Source: JBDSLU01 sp963844435 (lineage in GTDB: Bacteria > Acidobacteriota > Vicinamibacteria > Vicinamibacterales > Vicinamibacteraceae). From it: DNA of 64,000 nucleotides. A program made the position numbers and the translations under genes. The stretch is taken from the NCBI GenBank assembly GCA_963844435.1, contig CAWJOG010000021.1, positions 1 to 64,000 of the forward strand, read 5' to 3'. This document shows, piece by piece, positions 7,540 through 15,956 of the stretch (positions are counted from its first letter, which is position 1; every line of letters starts with the position of its first letter). A model generated the notes under the pieces. That model saw only the letters and a list, made by a program, of their open reading frames with translations. It had not been told where the DNA came from and did not search any database.

Positions 7540-10128
7540 CTACTTCAATCCATCGACGACGTAGAGATCGGACAGGAGACGCGCGTAGGTGTGGACGAAG
7601 TATTTCGCGTCGCGCGAGATCCCGAAAATGCTCAGGCGCAGCCCGGCCGCATCGTGAGCACGAATCGTCGCCGCGGGCGTCCGCTGACCGCTGGCGAGGT
7701 CCAGCCGCTCGACGACCCACGGCAGCCCGTCACGATGTGCCACCAGCAGCCCGCCGTCGTCCGCGCTCCATTGCACGACGACGTCGCCAGTCTTGAGGTG
7801 AGGAACAGGCTGCGGCGCACCGCCGTTGACCGGGTAGATCTCGACCGCGTCATGGCCGTTCATCGCGATGACGCGCGTGCCATCCGAGGAAACCGGCAGC
7901 GTCCACCACTTGAGCGCCTTGACCGTCGCCCCTTCGGGCGTGAAACGCCGCGGCGGACCACCGCTGATGTCTTGAATGTAGCCCTGCGAGCGCTCGCCGA
8001 TCTTCTGGCCGAAACCGATGATGTGGGTCGTATCCAGCCAGCCGACATTGTCGAACACGATGTTGTCAGGGTCGGGAAGCTTGCGCGACTCGCCAGGACC
8101 GGTGGGATGCAGAAACAGCGGGCGGCCTTCGACCGGTATGGCCACTGCCCAGCGACCATCAGGAGACAGCGATGTTGGTGTGCCGGTCCCGAGTTTGACG
8201 GGTGTGGAGCCCGCCTTGAGGAAGTACGTCTGGTATGACGCCGCAGACAGGTCGCCGATGAGCGTACTGCGACCGTCCTCGGCCACCCAATTCGCGCTGG
8301 AATTCGCCCGCAGCGAGATGTCCACTGGCGTCGCGCTGCCGGCCATCAATCCCTCGACCACGCGGTCATCGCGATCATGGCTGACCAGCACCCGGCCGTT
8401 CGACGCGATGTCCAGGAGCTTGTAGCGCGTGGGGCCGGCAATCACCGGACGCAGCTCTCCGCCCAGCGTCACCGCATAGATGCCGGTCGCGTTGACGTCC
8501 ACACCCCTGGTTCCACCGAACCAGATTTCCGATCCCTCTTTGGTCCACGCAAGCCCGTGGAGAGAAGTCCAGCCGTCGTCCGACAATGCCGTGCGGTGGC
8601 CGTCTCGATCGACAACCGCGATGAGTCCTGCATCGTCGGAGTACAACGGATGATCGGCAAAGGCGATGCGATCGCCCGCCGGCGAGAAGCGAATGTCGCT
8701 GATGAAACCGGATGTTTGATACAGGACTTTGCCGAGCGGGAATTCCAGACGCTCGAAACCCTCGACGCGACGCACGACCGCCAGATCGCTGCCATCCGGG
8801 GTCCATTCCGCTTCGCGAACATGCTCGGCCATTACGCGCGGCGCGGTGCCCAGCAGCGACGATCGTGCGAGGGTGCCCTCGCCCATCCATCCCTCGTAGG
8901 TGTGACCCAGCGAAATCGCCAGCTCGCCCGTTTTCGACACCGCCAACAACCGTGCATCAGGCAACGACAGCGAGGCAGACTCCGGGTTGTCGGAGCGAAC
9001 CATGTACAGCTTGAGCGGCTGGCCGTTCCACGCGGCGCCATAGATGATCGACTGTCCGTCGGGTGTGAACCGCCCGTCGCGGATCGTACCCTTATCGAAC
9101 GTCAGGCGGCGAAACTGGGCCCGCAGCGACGTGTCGGATGCGGCCGCCGGACGGCCGATTGCGCGCGTGCCGATGAAGCCGAGGACAGCGCCGAGCGTCA
9201 TGGCAGCGACGGCGCCGACCAGCCATCGTCGATCGCGGATCGGCGGCAACGCCGCGACGCCCGATGCGCTGCTGCTGTCGACTGCGGACTCCAGAGCGAA
9301 CGCCAGATCGCGCGCAGACTCGAATCGTTCCTGCGGACGCTTCTCGAGACACCGCCGAAGCGCGCGCAGCACACCCGGCGCGACCGTCAGGTTGAGCGTC
9401 GACGGGTCGGGCGGATCCTCACGCAGGATCGCCGACATCGTCTCTGCCGCGGTCTCGCGCTTGAAGGCGCGCTCGCCCGTGAGCATTTCGTAGAGCACGC
9501 AGCCCAGCGCGAAGACATCGGAGCGACGATCGGCTGGCTCCCCCCGCACCTGCTCAGGCGCCATATAGCCTACGGTGCCGAGGACGGTGCCTGGCGTCGT
9601 CGCCGGAGCCATGGTCGGAGACTCCAGCCGGGTCTGGTTGCTATGCAGGGACGTGTCGCGCGCAAGGCCGAAATCGAGAATCTTCACGCCGCCGGTCGGC
9701 GTGAGAAACACGTTGTCCGGCTTCAGATCACGATGCGCGATCTGTTTGTCGTGGGCGGCCGCCAGTCCTCGGGCGATCTGCGCAGCGATTTCGATCGCCT
9801 TGCGGACCGGCAGCCGTCCGCTGGCGATCCGCGCACCCAGGGTCTCCCCCTCGAGCAGCTCCATCACCGCGTAGGGATGTCCGTTGCTGTTCCCGACGTC
9901 GAAGATCGTGAGGATGTTCGGATGCGAGAGCGCCGCAATCGCATGCGATTCACGCTCGAACCGCGCCAGCGCTTCCGGATTGCCCGCGACGGCGGGTGGA
10001 ACGACCTTGATCGCGACGTCGCGATTCAACCGCGCATCGCGCGCGCGATAGACCTCACCCATGCCTCCCGCTCCGAGCGGCGCCACGATCGTGTACGGCC
10101 CGAGCGATTGCCCGGCGGTGAGTGACAT
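7540..10128 (-). CDS. Ser/Thr protein kinase with membrane segment and TolB/PD40 C-terminal propeller
   Basis: An 862-residue receptor-like kinase. The kinase domain spans about residues 12-275: glycine loop GAGGMGEVYRARD, the VAIKV lysine, catalytic HRDLKPDN, DFG in ILDFGLARD, and APEQVRGE. A single TM helix lies at about 305-327 (LVGAVAAMTLGAVLGFIG). Residues 340-860 carry repeated PD40/TolB-type blades (for example FTPDGQSIIYG, FSPAGDRIAFAD, LSPDGRWAVAI). The architecture is a classic acidobacterial sensor kinase; the propeller presumably faces the periplasm. The gene is intact, convergent with nothing, and lies downstream of the PadR operon on the same strand after a 140-base gap. Target proteins unknown. 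Confidence 0.93.
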   Translation of the reverse strand: MSLTAGQSLGPYTIVAPLGAGGMGEVYRARDARLNRDVAIKVVPPAVAGNPEALARFERESHAIAALSHPNILTIFDVGNSNGHPYAVMELLEGETLGARIASGRLPVRKAIEIAAQIARGLAAAHDKQIAHRDLKPDNVFLTPTGGVKILDFGLARDTSLHSNQTRLESPTMAPATTPGTVLGTVGYMAPEQVRGEPADRRSDVFALGCVLYEMLTGERAFKRETAAETMSAILREDPPDPSTLNLTVAPGVLRALRRCLEKRPQERFESARDLAFALESAVDSSSASGVAALPPIRDRRWLVGAVAAMTLGAVLGFIGTRAIGRPAAASDTSLRAQFRRLTFDKGTIRDGRFTPDGQSIIYGAAWNGQPLKLYMVRSDNPESASLSLPDARLLAVSKTGELAISLGHTYEGWMGEGTLARSSLLGTAPRVMAEHVREAEWTPDGSDLAVVRRVEGFERLEFPLGKVLYQTSGFISDIRFSPAGDRIAFADHPLYSDDAGLIAVVDRDGHRTALSDDGWTSLHGLAWTKEGSEIWFGGTRGVDVNATGIYAVTLGGELRPVIAGPTRYKLLDIASNGRVLVSHDRDDRVVEGLMAGSATPVDISLRANSSANWVAEDGRSTLIGDLSAASYQTYFLKAGSTPVKLGTGTPTSLSPDGRWAVAIPVEGRPLFLHPTGPGESRKLPDPDNIVFDNVGWLDTTHIIGFGQKIGERSQGYIQDISGGPPRRFTPEGATVKALKWWTLPVSSDGTRVIAMNGHDAVEIYPVNGGAPQPVPHLKTGDVVVQWSADDGGLLVAHRDGLPWVVERLDLASGQRTPAATIRAHDAAGLRLSIFGISRDAKYFVHTYARLLSDLYVVDGLK

Positions 10129-10189
10129 GTGAGCGGATTATAGACGCTCTGTTGTGCCACTCGATTCGGCTGGCCGGACGTCCGTGCCG

Positions 10190-11257
10190 CTACCGCTCCG
10201 TGCTCGAGCGATTGCCAATGGTGCGGTCGATGAACTCGAAGGTGGCCGCGAGAGCCTTGAGGTTCGCGTCACGCGTCGCCTCGGCGGTCCTGCCGATGAA
10301 GCTGTGGTTGATGCCGGGCAGGACGATCACGTCGTGCTTCACACCGGCGGCGGCCAGTCTCTTGGCCATCTCGATCGTCTGTTTGGTGGGAACGAGCGTG
10401 TCTTCGCTGCCGACGATCAGGAGCATCGGCGGGTCGCTTCGGTCGACGTAGCTCGCCGGGCTGGCCGCGGTGATCTGCGGCGGCGGGCACGCGGCTGCGA
10501 AGCAACCGAGCAGTCGCCACTCAGGCGCGTCGGCAACGTCGCGTGAGAGCGCCTTCACCTCTCGTGCCTGCTCCTGAATCGTGGCTATGTCAAACAGACC
10601 GAACCACGCGACTGCACCCTGGACACAATCCGATAGGGCGGCCACGGTGACGTCCGGCGGGCCAGACGCGAGTGCGACCCCGGTCGGCGAAAGCGCCGCC
10701 GCTCCGCAACTGACCGCCGCGAGACTCGCGAGATGGCCGCCCGCTGATTGGCCCCACGTCACTGCGCGGTCGGGATCGATCGCGTACTTGACCGCGTTGA
10801 GCCGCAACCAGCGGACGGCGGCTTTCACGTCCTGCGCTTGTGCCGGGAATCGGGCCTCGCCGCTGAGGCGATAATTGATCGAGGCGACGACATATCCTCT
10901 TGCCGCCAGCGACGCCAGGACGCCCGGCCAGTCAACGAAGGGAAGAATCAGGCGCTTGTCGCCGCCCATGAAAGCGCCGCCATGAATCTGTATCACCAGT
11001 GGAAATCCGGTCGCTGGCGGCCGGACGGAAGCTGGCGGGAGATAGAGATCGAGCGTGAGCGGCCGGTAGCCGACGGGAGTCCAGTACTGGAGATCCGCGA
11101 TGCTGGTGACACCGTTGGGAAACGTGGCGTCATGCGCCGGATATCGATCGGTGCGCGCCGCATCCGCCGCGATCTCGGGGAGCGGTGTCGGGAGCTGTGC
11201 CGCCGCCCGAGGCGACGCGGTGAGAGCGACGGCGATTAACAGGGCCAGTTCTTTCAT
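10190..11257 (-). CDS. Exported alpha/beta hydrolase (BD-FAE/esterase-lipase family)
   Basis: A 355-residue protein with a cleavable signal peptide (about residues 1-21, ending SPRAAA). The hydrolase fold follows: oxyanion motif HGGAFMGG at about residue 95, nucleophile elbow GQSAGG at about 170, Asp near VGSEDTLVPT, and His in GINHSF. This triad and the HGG motif place it with the carboxylesterase/feruloyl-esterase-like BD-FAE group acting on ester bonds outside the cytoplasm. It is preceded on the same strand by nothing close and is divergent from the methyltransferase gene. Confidence 0.85.
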   Translation of the reverse strand: MKELALLIAVALTASPRAAAQLPTPLPEIAADAARTDRYPAHDATFPNGVTSIADLQYWTPVGYRPLTLDLYLPPASVRPPATGFPLVIQIHGGAFMGGDKRLILPFVDWPGVLASLAARGYVVASINYRLSGEARFPAQAQDVKAAVRWLRLNAVKYAIDPDRAVTWGQSAGGHLASLAAVSCGAAALSPTGVALASGPPDVTVAALSDCVQGAVAWFGLFDIATIQEQAREVKALSRDVADAPEWRLLGCFAAACPPPQITAASPASYVDRSDPPMLLIVGSEDTLVPTKQTIEMAKRLAAAGVKHDVIVLPGINHSFIGRTAEATRDANLKALAATFEFIDRTIGNRSSTER

Positions 11258-11532
11258 ACCGCTCCAAAAGGCTTCGCTCGCGCGCCAACTGACGCCGACG
11301 GTTATCCAACGACGGCAACTCGAGTATAGCCGTCCGCCGGAGTCTCAACAGCGCGACACCACAACACCGGTGCGCGCTTGCCCAAGGAGGTCACGCCCCC
11401 ATACACTGCCCACCGCTCAGCGTCGCGTCGCTCCAATCACCGGCGCGTGACGCTGCTGAAGCGGTGAGTCGGCGCGCCACACCTGGGCGTTGTAAGCATG
11501 CGCGCTCCAGTGAAGCGCCTGGAGGTGTCCGG

Positions 11533-12522
11533 ATGATCACGACGAACCCAGTAGACGCGCTGCTCCAGCTCTCCGCCGGCTATTACGTCTCTCGAGCGTT
11601 GCATGCGGTCGCCGAGCTCGGCGTCGCCGACGCACTGGGCGATGCCCCGCAACCCGCAGCATCTCTCGCCGCATCAACCGGAGCGGACGCTGGCGCGCTT
11701 GACCGCGTGCTCCGGCTGTTGGCGCTGTACGGCATCTTCGAGTACCGCGACGGCGCTGTTGCACACACGTCAGGCTCGCGCCTGCTCCGTCACGACCATC
11801 CTCAGTCGATGCGCTCGTTGGTGCGGATGTTCGGGCTGCCCGGGTTCTGGGCGGCAGTTGGTGAGCTGGGGTCGACGATCAGGACAGGCGAACCCAGCGC
11901 GAACCACGCGTTGCCTGGCGGCATCTGGGGATATCTGAAGGAGAACCCGGAGGCGAGCCAAATTTTTGGCGAGGCGATGACCGCGAAGGCGCAGGGCCAC
12001 ATCGCGGCCATTGTGCAGACATACGATTTTTCCGGGTTCGACGTGATCGCCGACATCGGCGGCGGACGCGGGCATCTGATTCAGGCCATCCTCGCTGCCA
12101 CACCCACCGCGTCAGGCGTGCTCTTTGATCAACCGCACGTCATCGAGGAAGCCGCAGCCGTCGCGTCCGATCGCTTGAAGATCGCGGGCGGCGACTTCTT
12201 CAGCGACCCGTTGCCCGAAGCCGACGCCTACATCCTGATGGAAGTGATTCACGACTGGGACGATGAGGCGTCGCGAAAGATCTTGCGGGGCATCAGGCGA
12301 GCCGCGCCTGCACATGCGCAGCTCCTGCTCATCGAAGCGTTGCTGCCGACCGAGTCGGCTCCGAACTGGCCGACGACGCTCGATATCGTCATGCTGACCA
12401 TAGGAGGACGACAACGAACGCTTCGCGAGTACTCGGACCTTCTTCGCGAATCCGGTTTCGCCGTCATGCGCGAAATCGACACACAGTCCGGCGTATCGAT
12501 CATTGAAGCGACGGCCAGTTGA
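11533..12522 (+). CDS. SAM-dependent O-methyltransferase (acetylserotonin/hydroxyindole O-methyltransferase-like)
   Basis: A 329-residue protein. An N-terminal winged-helix dimerisation domain (about 5-95, GYYVSRALHAVAELGVADAL) precedes a Rossmann SAM domain: VIADIGGGRGHL (motif I, about residue 175), VLFDQPHVIEEA, then the catalytic-type segment EVIHDWDDE and ILRGIRRA. This is the plant-type O-methyltransferase family that modifies small aromatic or polyketide hydroxyls. GGAGGTG lies a few bases before the ATG at 11533, so that start was preferred to an upstream in-frame start. The substrate cannot be told; no biosynthetic cluster surrounds it. Confidence 0.85.
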   Translation: MITTNPVDALLQLSAGYYVSRALHAVAELGVADALGDAPQPAASLAASTGADAGALDRVLRLLALYGIFEYRDGAVAHTSGSRLLRHDHPQSMRSLVRMFGLPGFWAAVGELGSTIRTGEPSANHALPGGIWGYLKENPEASQIFGEAMTAKAQGHIAAIVQTYDFSGFDVIADIGGGRGHLIQAILAATPTASGVLFDQPHVIEEAAAVASDRLKIAGGDFFSDPLPEADAYILMEVIHDWDDEASRKILRGIRRAAPAHAQLLLIEALLPTESAPNWPTTLDIVMLTIGGRQRTLREYSDLLRESGFAVMREIDTQSGVSIIEATAS

Positions 12523-12573
12523 TCGCCTGCAAGCAGGGGATCTGTTCGGCCCACCGTCGCCATCATCGAGAGC

Positions 12574-13000
12574 GTGTGCCGTCTGAGGTCATCGAGACTC
12601 GGGCCGATTCTGACACGCGAGAAGGCCCGCAGGTGGCCCCAGTCGGTGAAGCCAGTCACCACTGGCGACGTCGCGGTCACGTTCGCCGATCGCGTGCCGG
12701 GGGCGTCGTTTCCGATCGAGCGGACCGCGGCCGTCGACATCTCGTCCGGCGCCGGTCCGGCGTTCCAAACCGGCTTCGCGACATCGTCGGTCGGCCCTGG
12801 CTTCTTCGAGGCCTTCGACCGCCCGATCGTCGCCGGACGCGGCTTCCATGGCGGCGACTTCAGTCCCGCGGCCCGAACGGTGATCGTCAACGAAGCGTTC
12901 GTGCGCGGCTTCGTGCAACGCGGGATCGCGTCGCCGCTTGGCGCCCGCTTGCGGTATTCCAGCGAATCCGGCGTCTCAGCCGCGGAGCCGTCGTTCGAAG
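12574..13000 (+). pseudogene. ADOP/MacB permease remnant
   Basis: Only part of a MacB_PCD domain is readable: GPGFFEAFDRPIVAGRGF, followed by ARTVIVNEAFVRGFV and a GARLRY segment. These are the signature of ADOP permeases (compare the intact copy at 4481-7036). Both the N-terminal helices and the FtsX blocks are missing, and no start fits. The frame then runs into dispersed-repeat copy 1 at about 13090-13240. It is a decayed fragment, not a functional gene. Confidence 0.7.
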
Positions 13001-13094
13001 ATCTGGTGTGCTTGCCTCTCCGACGCGTTGTCAGGAGTCGGACGAAGGGGCCGGCGTACGCAACGACGGCCCAGCGGACCGCAGGGGCGAAGGA

Positions 13095-13240
13095 CCTGCA
13101 AGGAATCGCCTCGAACTTGCGTTATCCCCTGTTAGGGACGGGTGTGCCGGCGGTGCCGTGCGGAAGAGCTTGGCTGCGAGGCAGGGATTCGCTTGGTGTC
13201 AGGGACGGAATTCGCAACTGGCTGCTGTCGGCAGCAGTGA
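13095..13240 (+). repeat. Dispersed repeat copy 1 (LGVRDGIRNWL element)
   Basis: The core GGGACGGAATTCGCAACTGG lies at 13202-13221, preceded by GCGGAAGAGCTTGGCTG at 13159-13175 with about 20 extra bases between. The frame reads L-G-V-R-D-G-I-R-N-W-L-L-S-A-A but continues past the usual stop. Homology with copy 8 (56406-56521) extends upstream to AAGGAATCGC and ACTTGCGT. Confidence 0.8.
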
Positions 13241-13364
13241 TGGCGTTGTATCGACTTTCGGCGGAGAGCACGCGGGAGGTTCTGGGAGGTCCCCGCGTGT
13301 CATCGCTGGGAAGCAGCGGACCATGGGCCAGAATCTCCGAAACCGCAGGTAATGCAGGACTCTC

Positions 13365-13781
13365 GTGACCGCGCTGGAGTTCACCCATTACCAGGCGCTG
13401 AACATTCTGTTCTTCGTGCTCCACAGCGCGTGGATCGCGTTGACGTGTCTCGGCTGGGCGGTGCGTCGGACCAGGCTTTGGCAGCTCGCGGCCGTGGTGC
13501 TGACCGCCCTGTCCTGGTTCGGTCTGGGGCTGATTTTCGGCTGGGGATACTGTCCGTGCACGGACTGGCATTGGCAGGTGCGGGCCCGCCTCGGCTACGT
13601 CGATCCGCCGTCCTATGTGCAGGTGCTGGTCCGGACGGCCACCGGGTTGGATCCCGGCCCCGCCCTCTCGGATGCGATCGCGGTCGTCGCGCTCGTTGCG
13701 GCCGGCGGCCTCGGGCTGACGCTGCACCTCCGCGACCGGCGGCGCGCGGCGGCTCGCCGCCTCCCAGCCGGCGGCTACTGA
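13365..13781 (+). CDS. DUF2784-like small membrane protein
   Basis: A 138-residue integral membrane protein beginning at GTG. Three or four hydrophobic helices are visible (about 10-30, 38-60, 105-125). The conserved segment LGLIFGWGYCPCTDWHWQVR, with two cysteines and aromatic residues, is typical of DUF2784 proteins of unknown function. The C-terminus is basic (RRRAAARR). It sits alone after a remnant region and is convergent with the DUF1579 gene at 13814, with only 32 bases between the two ends. Confidence 0.65.
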   Translation: MTALEFTHYQALNILFFVLHSAWIALTCLGWAVRRTRLWQLAAVVLTALSWFGLGLIFGWGYCPCTDWHWQVRARLGYVDPPSYVQVLVRTATGLDPGPALSDAIAVVALVAAGGLGLTLHLRDRRRAAARRLPAGGY

Positions 13782-13813
13782 GCTGGGGCGGCGCAGCCGT
13801 CGCACGATCGCCG

Positions 13814-14356
13814 TCAACCCCTGCGCGTGCGTCGATAGCTGACCGTCATGAAGGGCTGCCACGTGCCATCGGGCTGCTGCATCGAGGCGGTCAGCGTTCG
13901 GTGATCGTCGCTGTGGAACTCGATGACGTCCCGGTAGAGCGCCATCTTGCCCTCTTCGCTCATGCTCGGGCCCTCGGACGTGAGCGTGAGGCGATCGTGC
14001 GCGGCGTCGAGCTCGCCGTCGTAGAGCCACTGGTGCGTCATCATCGAGGCGATGAAGGTGCCCGTGAACCGCCGCTGGGCCGTGTCGAATCCGAGCGTCA
14101 TGATCGACGTGGTAGCGTCGCTCGCACCAGGCATCTGACCGGTGCCTTCCAGCTGCAGCCAGAGGTCGCCGATGGATCGACCACGTTCCGTGCCGGTCGC
14201 CTTGGCGCCCTGGTGCTCGGGCCCCAGATCGATTTCGTAAGTCCAGTCGCCCACCAACTTCTGCAGCCACCGGTGCTCGGCCTGCGGTCCCGGGTTCGCG
14301 GATGCCGCCTGCTGCGTATCGTGGATGGCCTTCTGCGCGGATCCTGTCTCGCTCAT
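13814..14356 (-). CDS. DUF1579 family protein
   Basis: A 180-residue soluble protein. HRWLQKLVGDWTYEIDLG at about residues 27-45, then GRSIGDLWLQLEGTG, MTLGFDTAQRRFTGTFIASM and LTLTSEGPSM match the DUF1579 lipocalin-like family, whose function is unproven. The pattern is complete and the length usual. It is convergent with the DUF2784 gene. Upstream (14357-15039) no gene is visible. Confidence 0.85.
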   Translation of the reverse strand: MSETGSAQKAIHDTQQAASANPGPQAEHRWLQKLVGDWTYEIDLGPEHQGAKATGTERGRSIGDLWLQLEGTGQMPGASDATTSIMTLGFDTAQRRFTGTFIASMMTHQWLYDGELDAAHDRLTLTSEGPSMSEEGKMALYRDVIEFHSDDHRTLTASMQQPDGTWQPFMTVSYRRTRRG

Positions 14357-15039
14357 GCTGCTGCCTCCTCGCGTGATGGATGCCTGCCGAGGCTACCCGC
14401 AGCCGCCGTCACGACCAAGGGCCGCCGCTCATCTACTGGACGTGAACGCGCTCCGTTCCTGACAGGTGTCGACGCCGGTCGAGATCTGACAGTTCCGCCG
14501 GGTGAATAATCTGACACAGCGGTCCAGGGGACGAGGCCTACGGACCACGTGACGTTACGCCCGTTGCCAGCGCGGCGCGCAGTCGAGCCTCGGCCAACGA
14601 GCTCGACATGACGCACCTCCGCGTGCGCTCAGGTGGCAGACTGGCTGAACGTGTACGTCGTCGCGCAGATCCGGGATCGGTAACCGTCTGATCTCCCGCA
14701 CGCGAATCGGCCAATTCCTACAACGCGGCGCAGGCCGCCGCGATGGAAAGGCCCAGCGCGATGCCGGCAACAGCACCGCTGGCCTACTGGCGGTCGAGAT
14801 ACAGCCGCCCAATCGTCGACGCGAGCGACAGTCCGGCGGCAGTCCCGAACGCAGCCGGCGCAGTCGCGACACGGAGGCGAAACATGTGCCGAGCGCCTCG
14901 GTCTCTGCAGATTTGCGGCACCACGGCTCGGGTGAACGACAAGCAGATCGTGTGGTACCTGTCTCGGCGTGGCCTCGCGTTCAGTGATCGCCCGGCGGCC
15001 GGAATCCTTCGCGACCGTATAAAGGCCCAGGACGCCGGA
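14357..15039. other. 683 bases without a recognisable gene
   Basis: I see no convincing coding frame. The minus strand around 14720-14820 has a short Ala/Gly-rich stretch (VAGIALGLSIAAA) interrupted by stops that could be a scrap of an FtsX-type helix, but the match is too short to call. Confidence 0.4.
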
Positions 15040-15426
15040 TCACCCGCAGACGACGCTGCGCACGACCTCGTGCTCGTCGAGGTAGACGTTCAATCGCCCC
15101 GGGGAAAACTCCATGGTGATGGCGTCGTTCGGTCGGATGAACCGTGCGATCGAGGCCGTCGCATCGACGCGGGCGCGCTCCAGGAGCGGCGCGGACGCAG
15201 GCCGGCCGATCGCCCATTGTGCCTGGTCTGCGACGCATGTGCCGGTGGCCGGCGGGGGGACCGGATTCGGTGGCTGCGTGGGATGTGAGGCTCCCTCGCT
15301 CGAGCTGGCGTTCCCATCCATGCTCGGCGAGGTTGGGGACCACCGCGCACCGGATCCGCCAGCGCAGCCGATCGACGACACGCCGACGACGATTACACTC
15401 ATCAAGAGGACACTGCGACAGCTCAT
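15040..15426 (-). CDS. Peptidase inhibitor I78 family lipoprotein
   Basis: A 128-residue exported protein. The N-terminus has a basic start, a hydrophobic core and a lipobox-like SSIGCAGG, so it is probably a lipoprotein. A low-complexity Pro/Ser linker (about 30-60) leads to an I78-type inhibitor domain: C-V-A-D-Q-A-Q-W-A-I-G-R-P, then ARVDATASIARFIRPND, SPGRLNVYLDE and a terminal VVCG that would disulfide-bond to the first cysteine. I78 proteins such as AVLI inhibit elastase-like serine proteases; a trypsin-like protease is encoded in this window at 34006, but no link is implied. Confidence 0.75.
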   Translation of the reverse strand: MSCRSVLLMSVIVVGVSSIGCAGGSGARWSPTSPSMDGNASSSEGASHPTQPPNPVPPPATGTCVADQAQWAIGRPASAPLLERARVDATASIARFIRPNDAITMEFSPGRLNVYLDEHEVVRSVVCG

Positions 15427-15956
15427 TCGACACCTCAGGAGGTCGATTCTGACAGGCGCGCCCTCAGCGAAGCAGACCGTGTACCACGTCTGTCGAGGCG
15501 GCGAATTCGGGTAATCGGCCGCGTCGGAGAGTCAACGCTTCGTCGACGTCCAGCACCGAGGCGTGTCTTCGGGCATGCAGGAGGAGGGAGCACGGCCGCG
15601 AACGTCTCCACCGCTCCGAAGCCGTTCGCCAAGGCGCTGGCCCTCTACAAGCGCGCAGCATTCGTGGCGTTCGGTGTCGACCTCGGCTGCTGCGATCCGA
15701 CGCCCGACAGCGTCAACTCACGAAGGTGCGTGCCGGGATCGCGAATCAGGCTCTCAAGCAACGACATTGCCGGCGTCTGCGAAGTGACACGCTTCCTCCG
15801 CCGCTCAGCATCCGCGCTGCGCGAATGTCTGCAGCATCGCTACCCTCCCACACTCCATACCCGCGATACCCGCGACCCGGGACCTAAAGGAACGTGCTGT
15901 AAAACACCAAAGGGCCGACAGAAGTCGGCCCTTTGACGATGAAGATCACTGCGCTC
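15427..15956. other. 530 bases without a gene except a terminator
   Basis: No coding frame here shows family motifs. The only clear structure is the perfect hairpin at 15908-15935, assigned to the xylanase gene on the minus strand. Confidence 0.5.
15908..15935 (-). terminator. Rho-independent-type terminator of the xylanase gene
   Basis: A perfect 12-base-pair stem (CAAAGGGCCGAC / GTCGGCCCTTTG) with a four-base loop lies 21 bases beyond the xylanase stop codon on the minus strand, followed there by T-rich TGTTTTACAG. A strong intrinsic terminator of this kind is unlike anything else in the window and travels with the xylanase gene. Confidence 0.8.

Noticed and set aside
13159..13240. The dispersed repeat as an integron attC site
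   Set aside because: It contains GTTAGGG near the middle, but no complementary partner and no paired arms can be drawn, and copies keep a protein frame. The spacing of several kb is also too long for cassettes.
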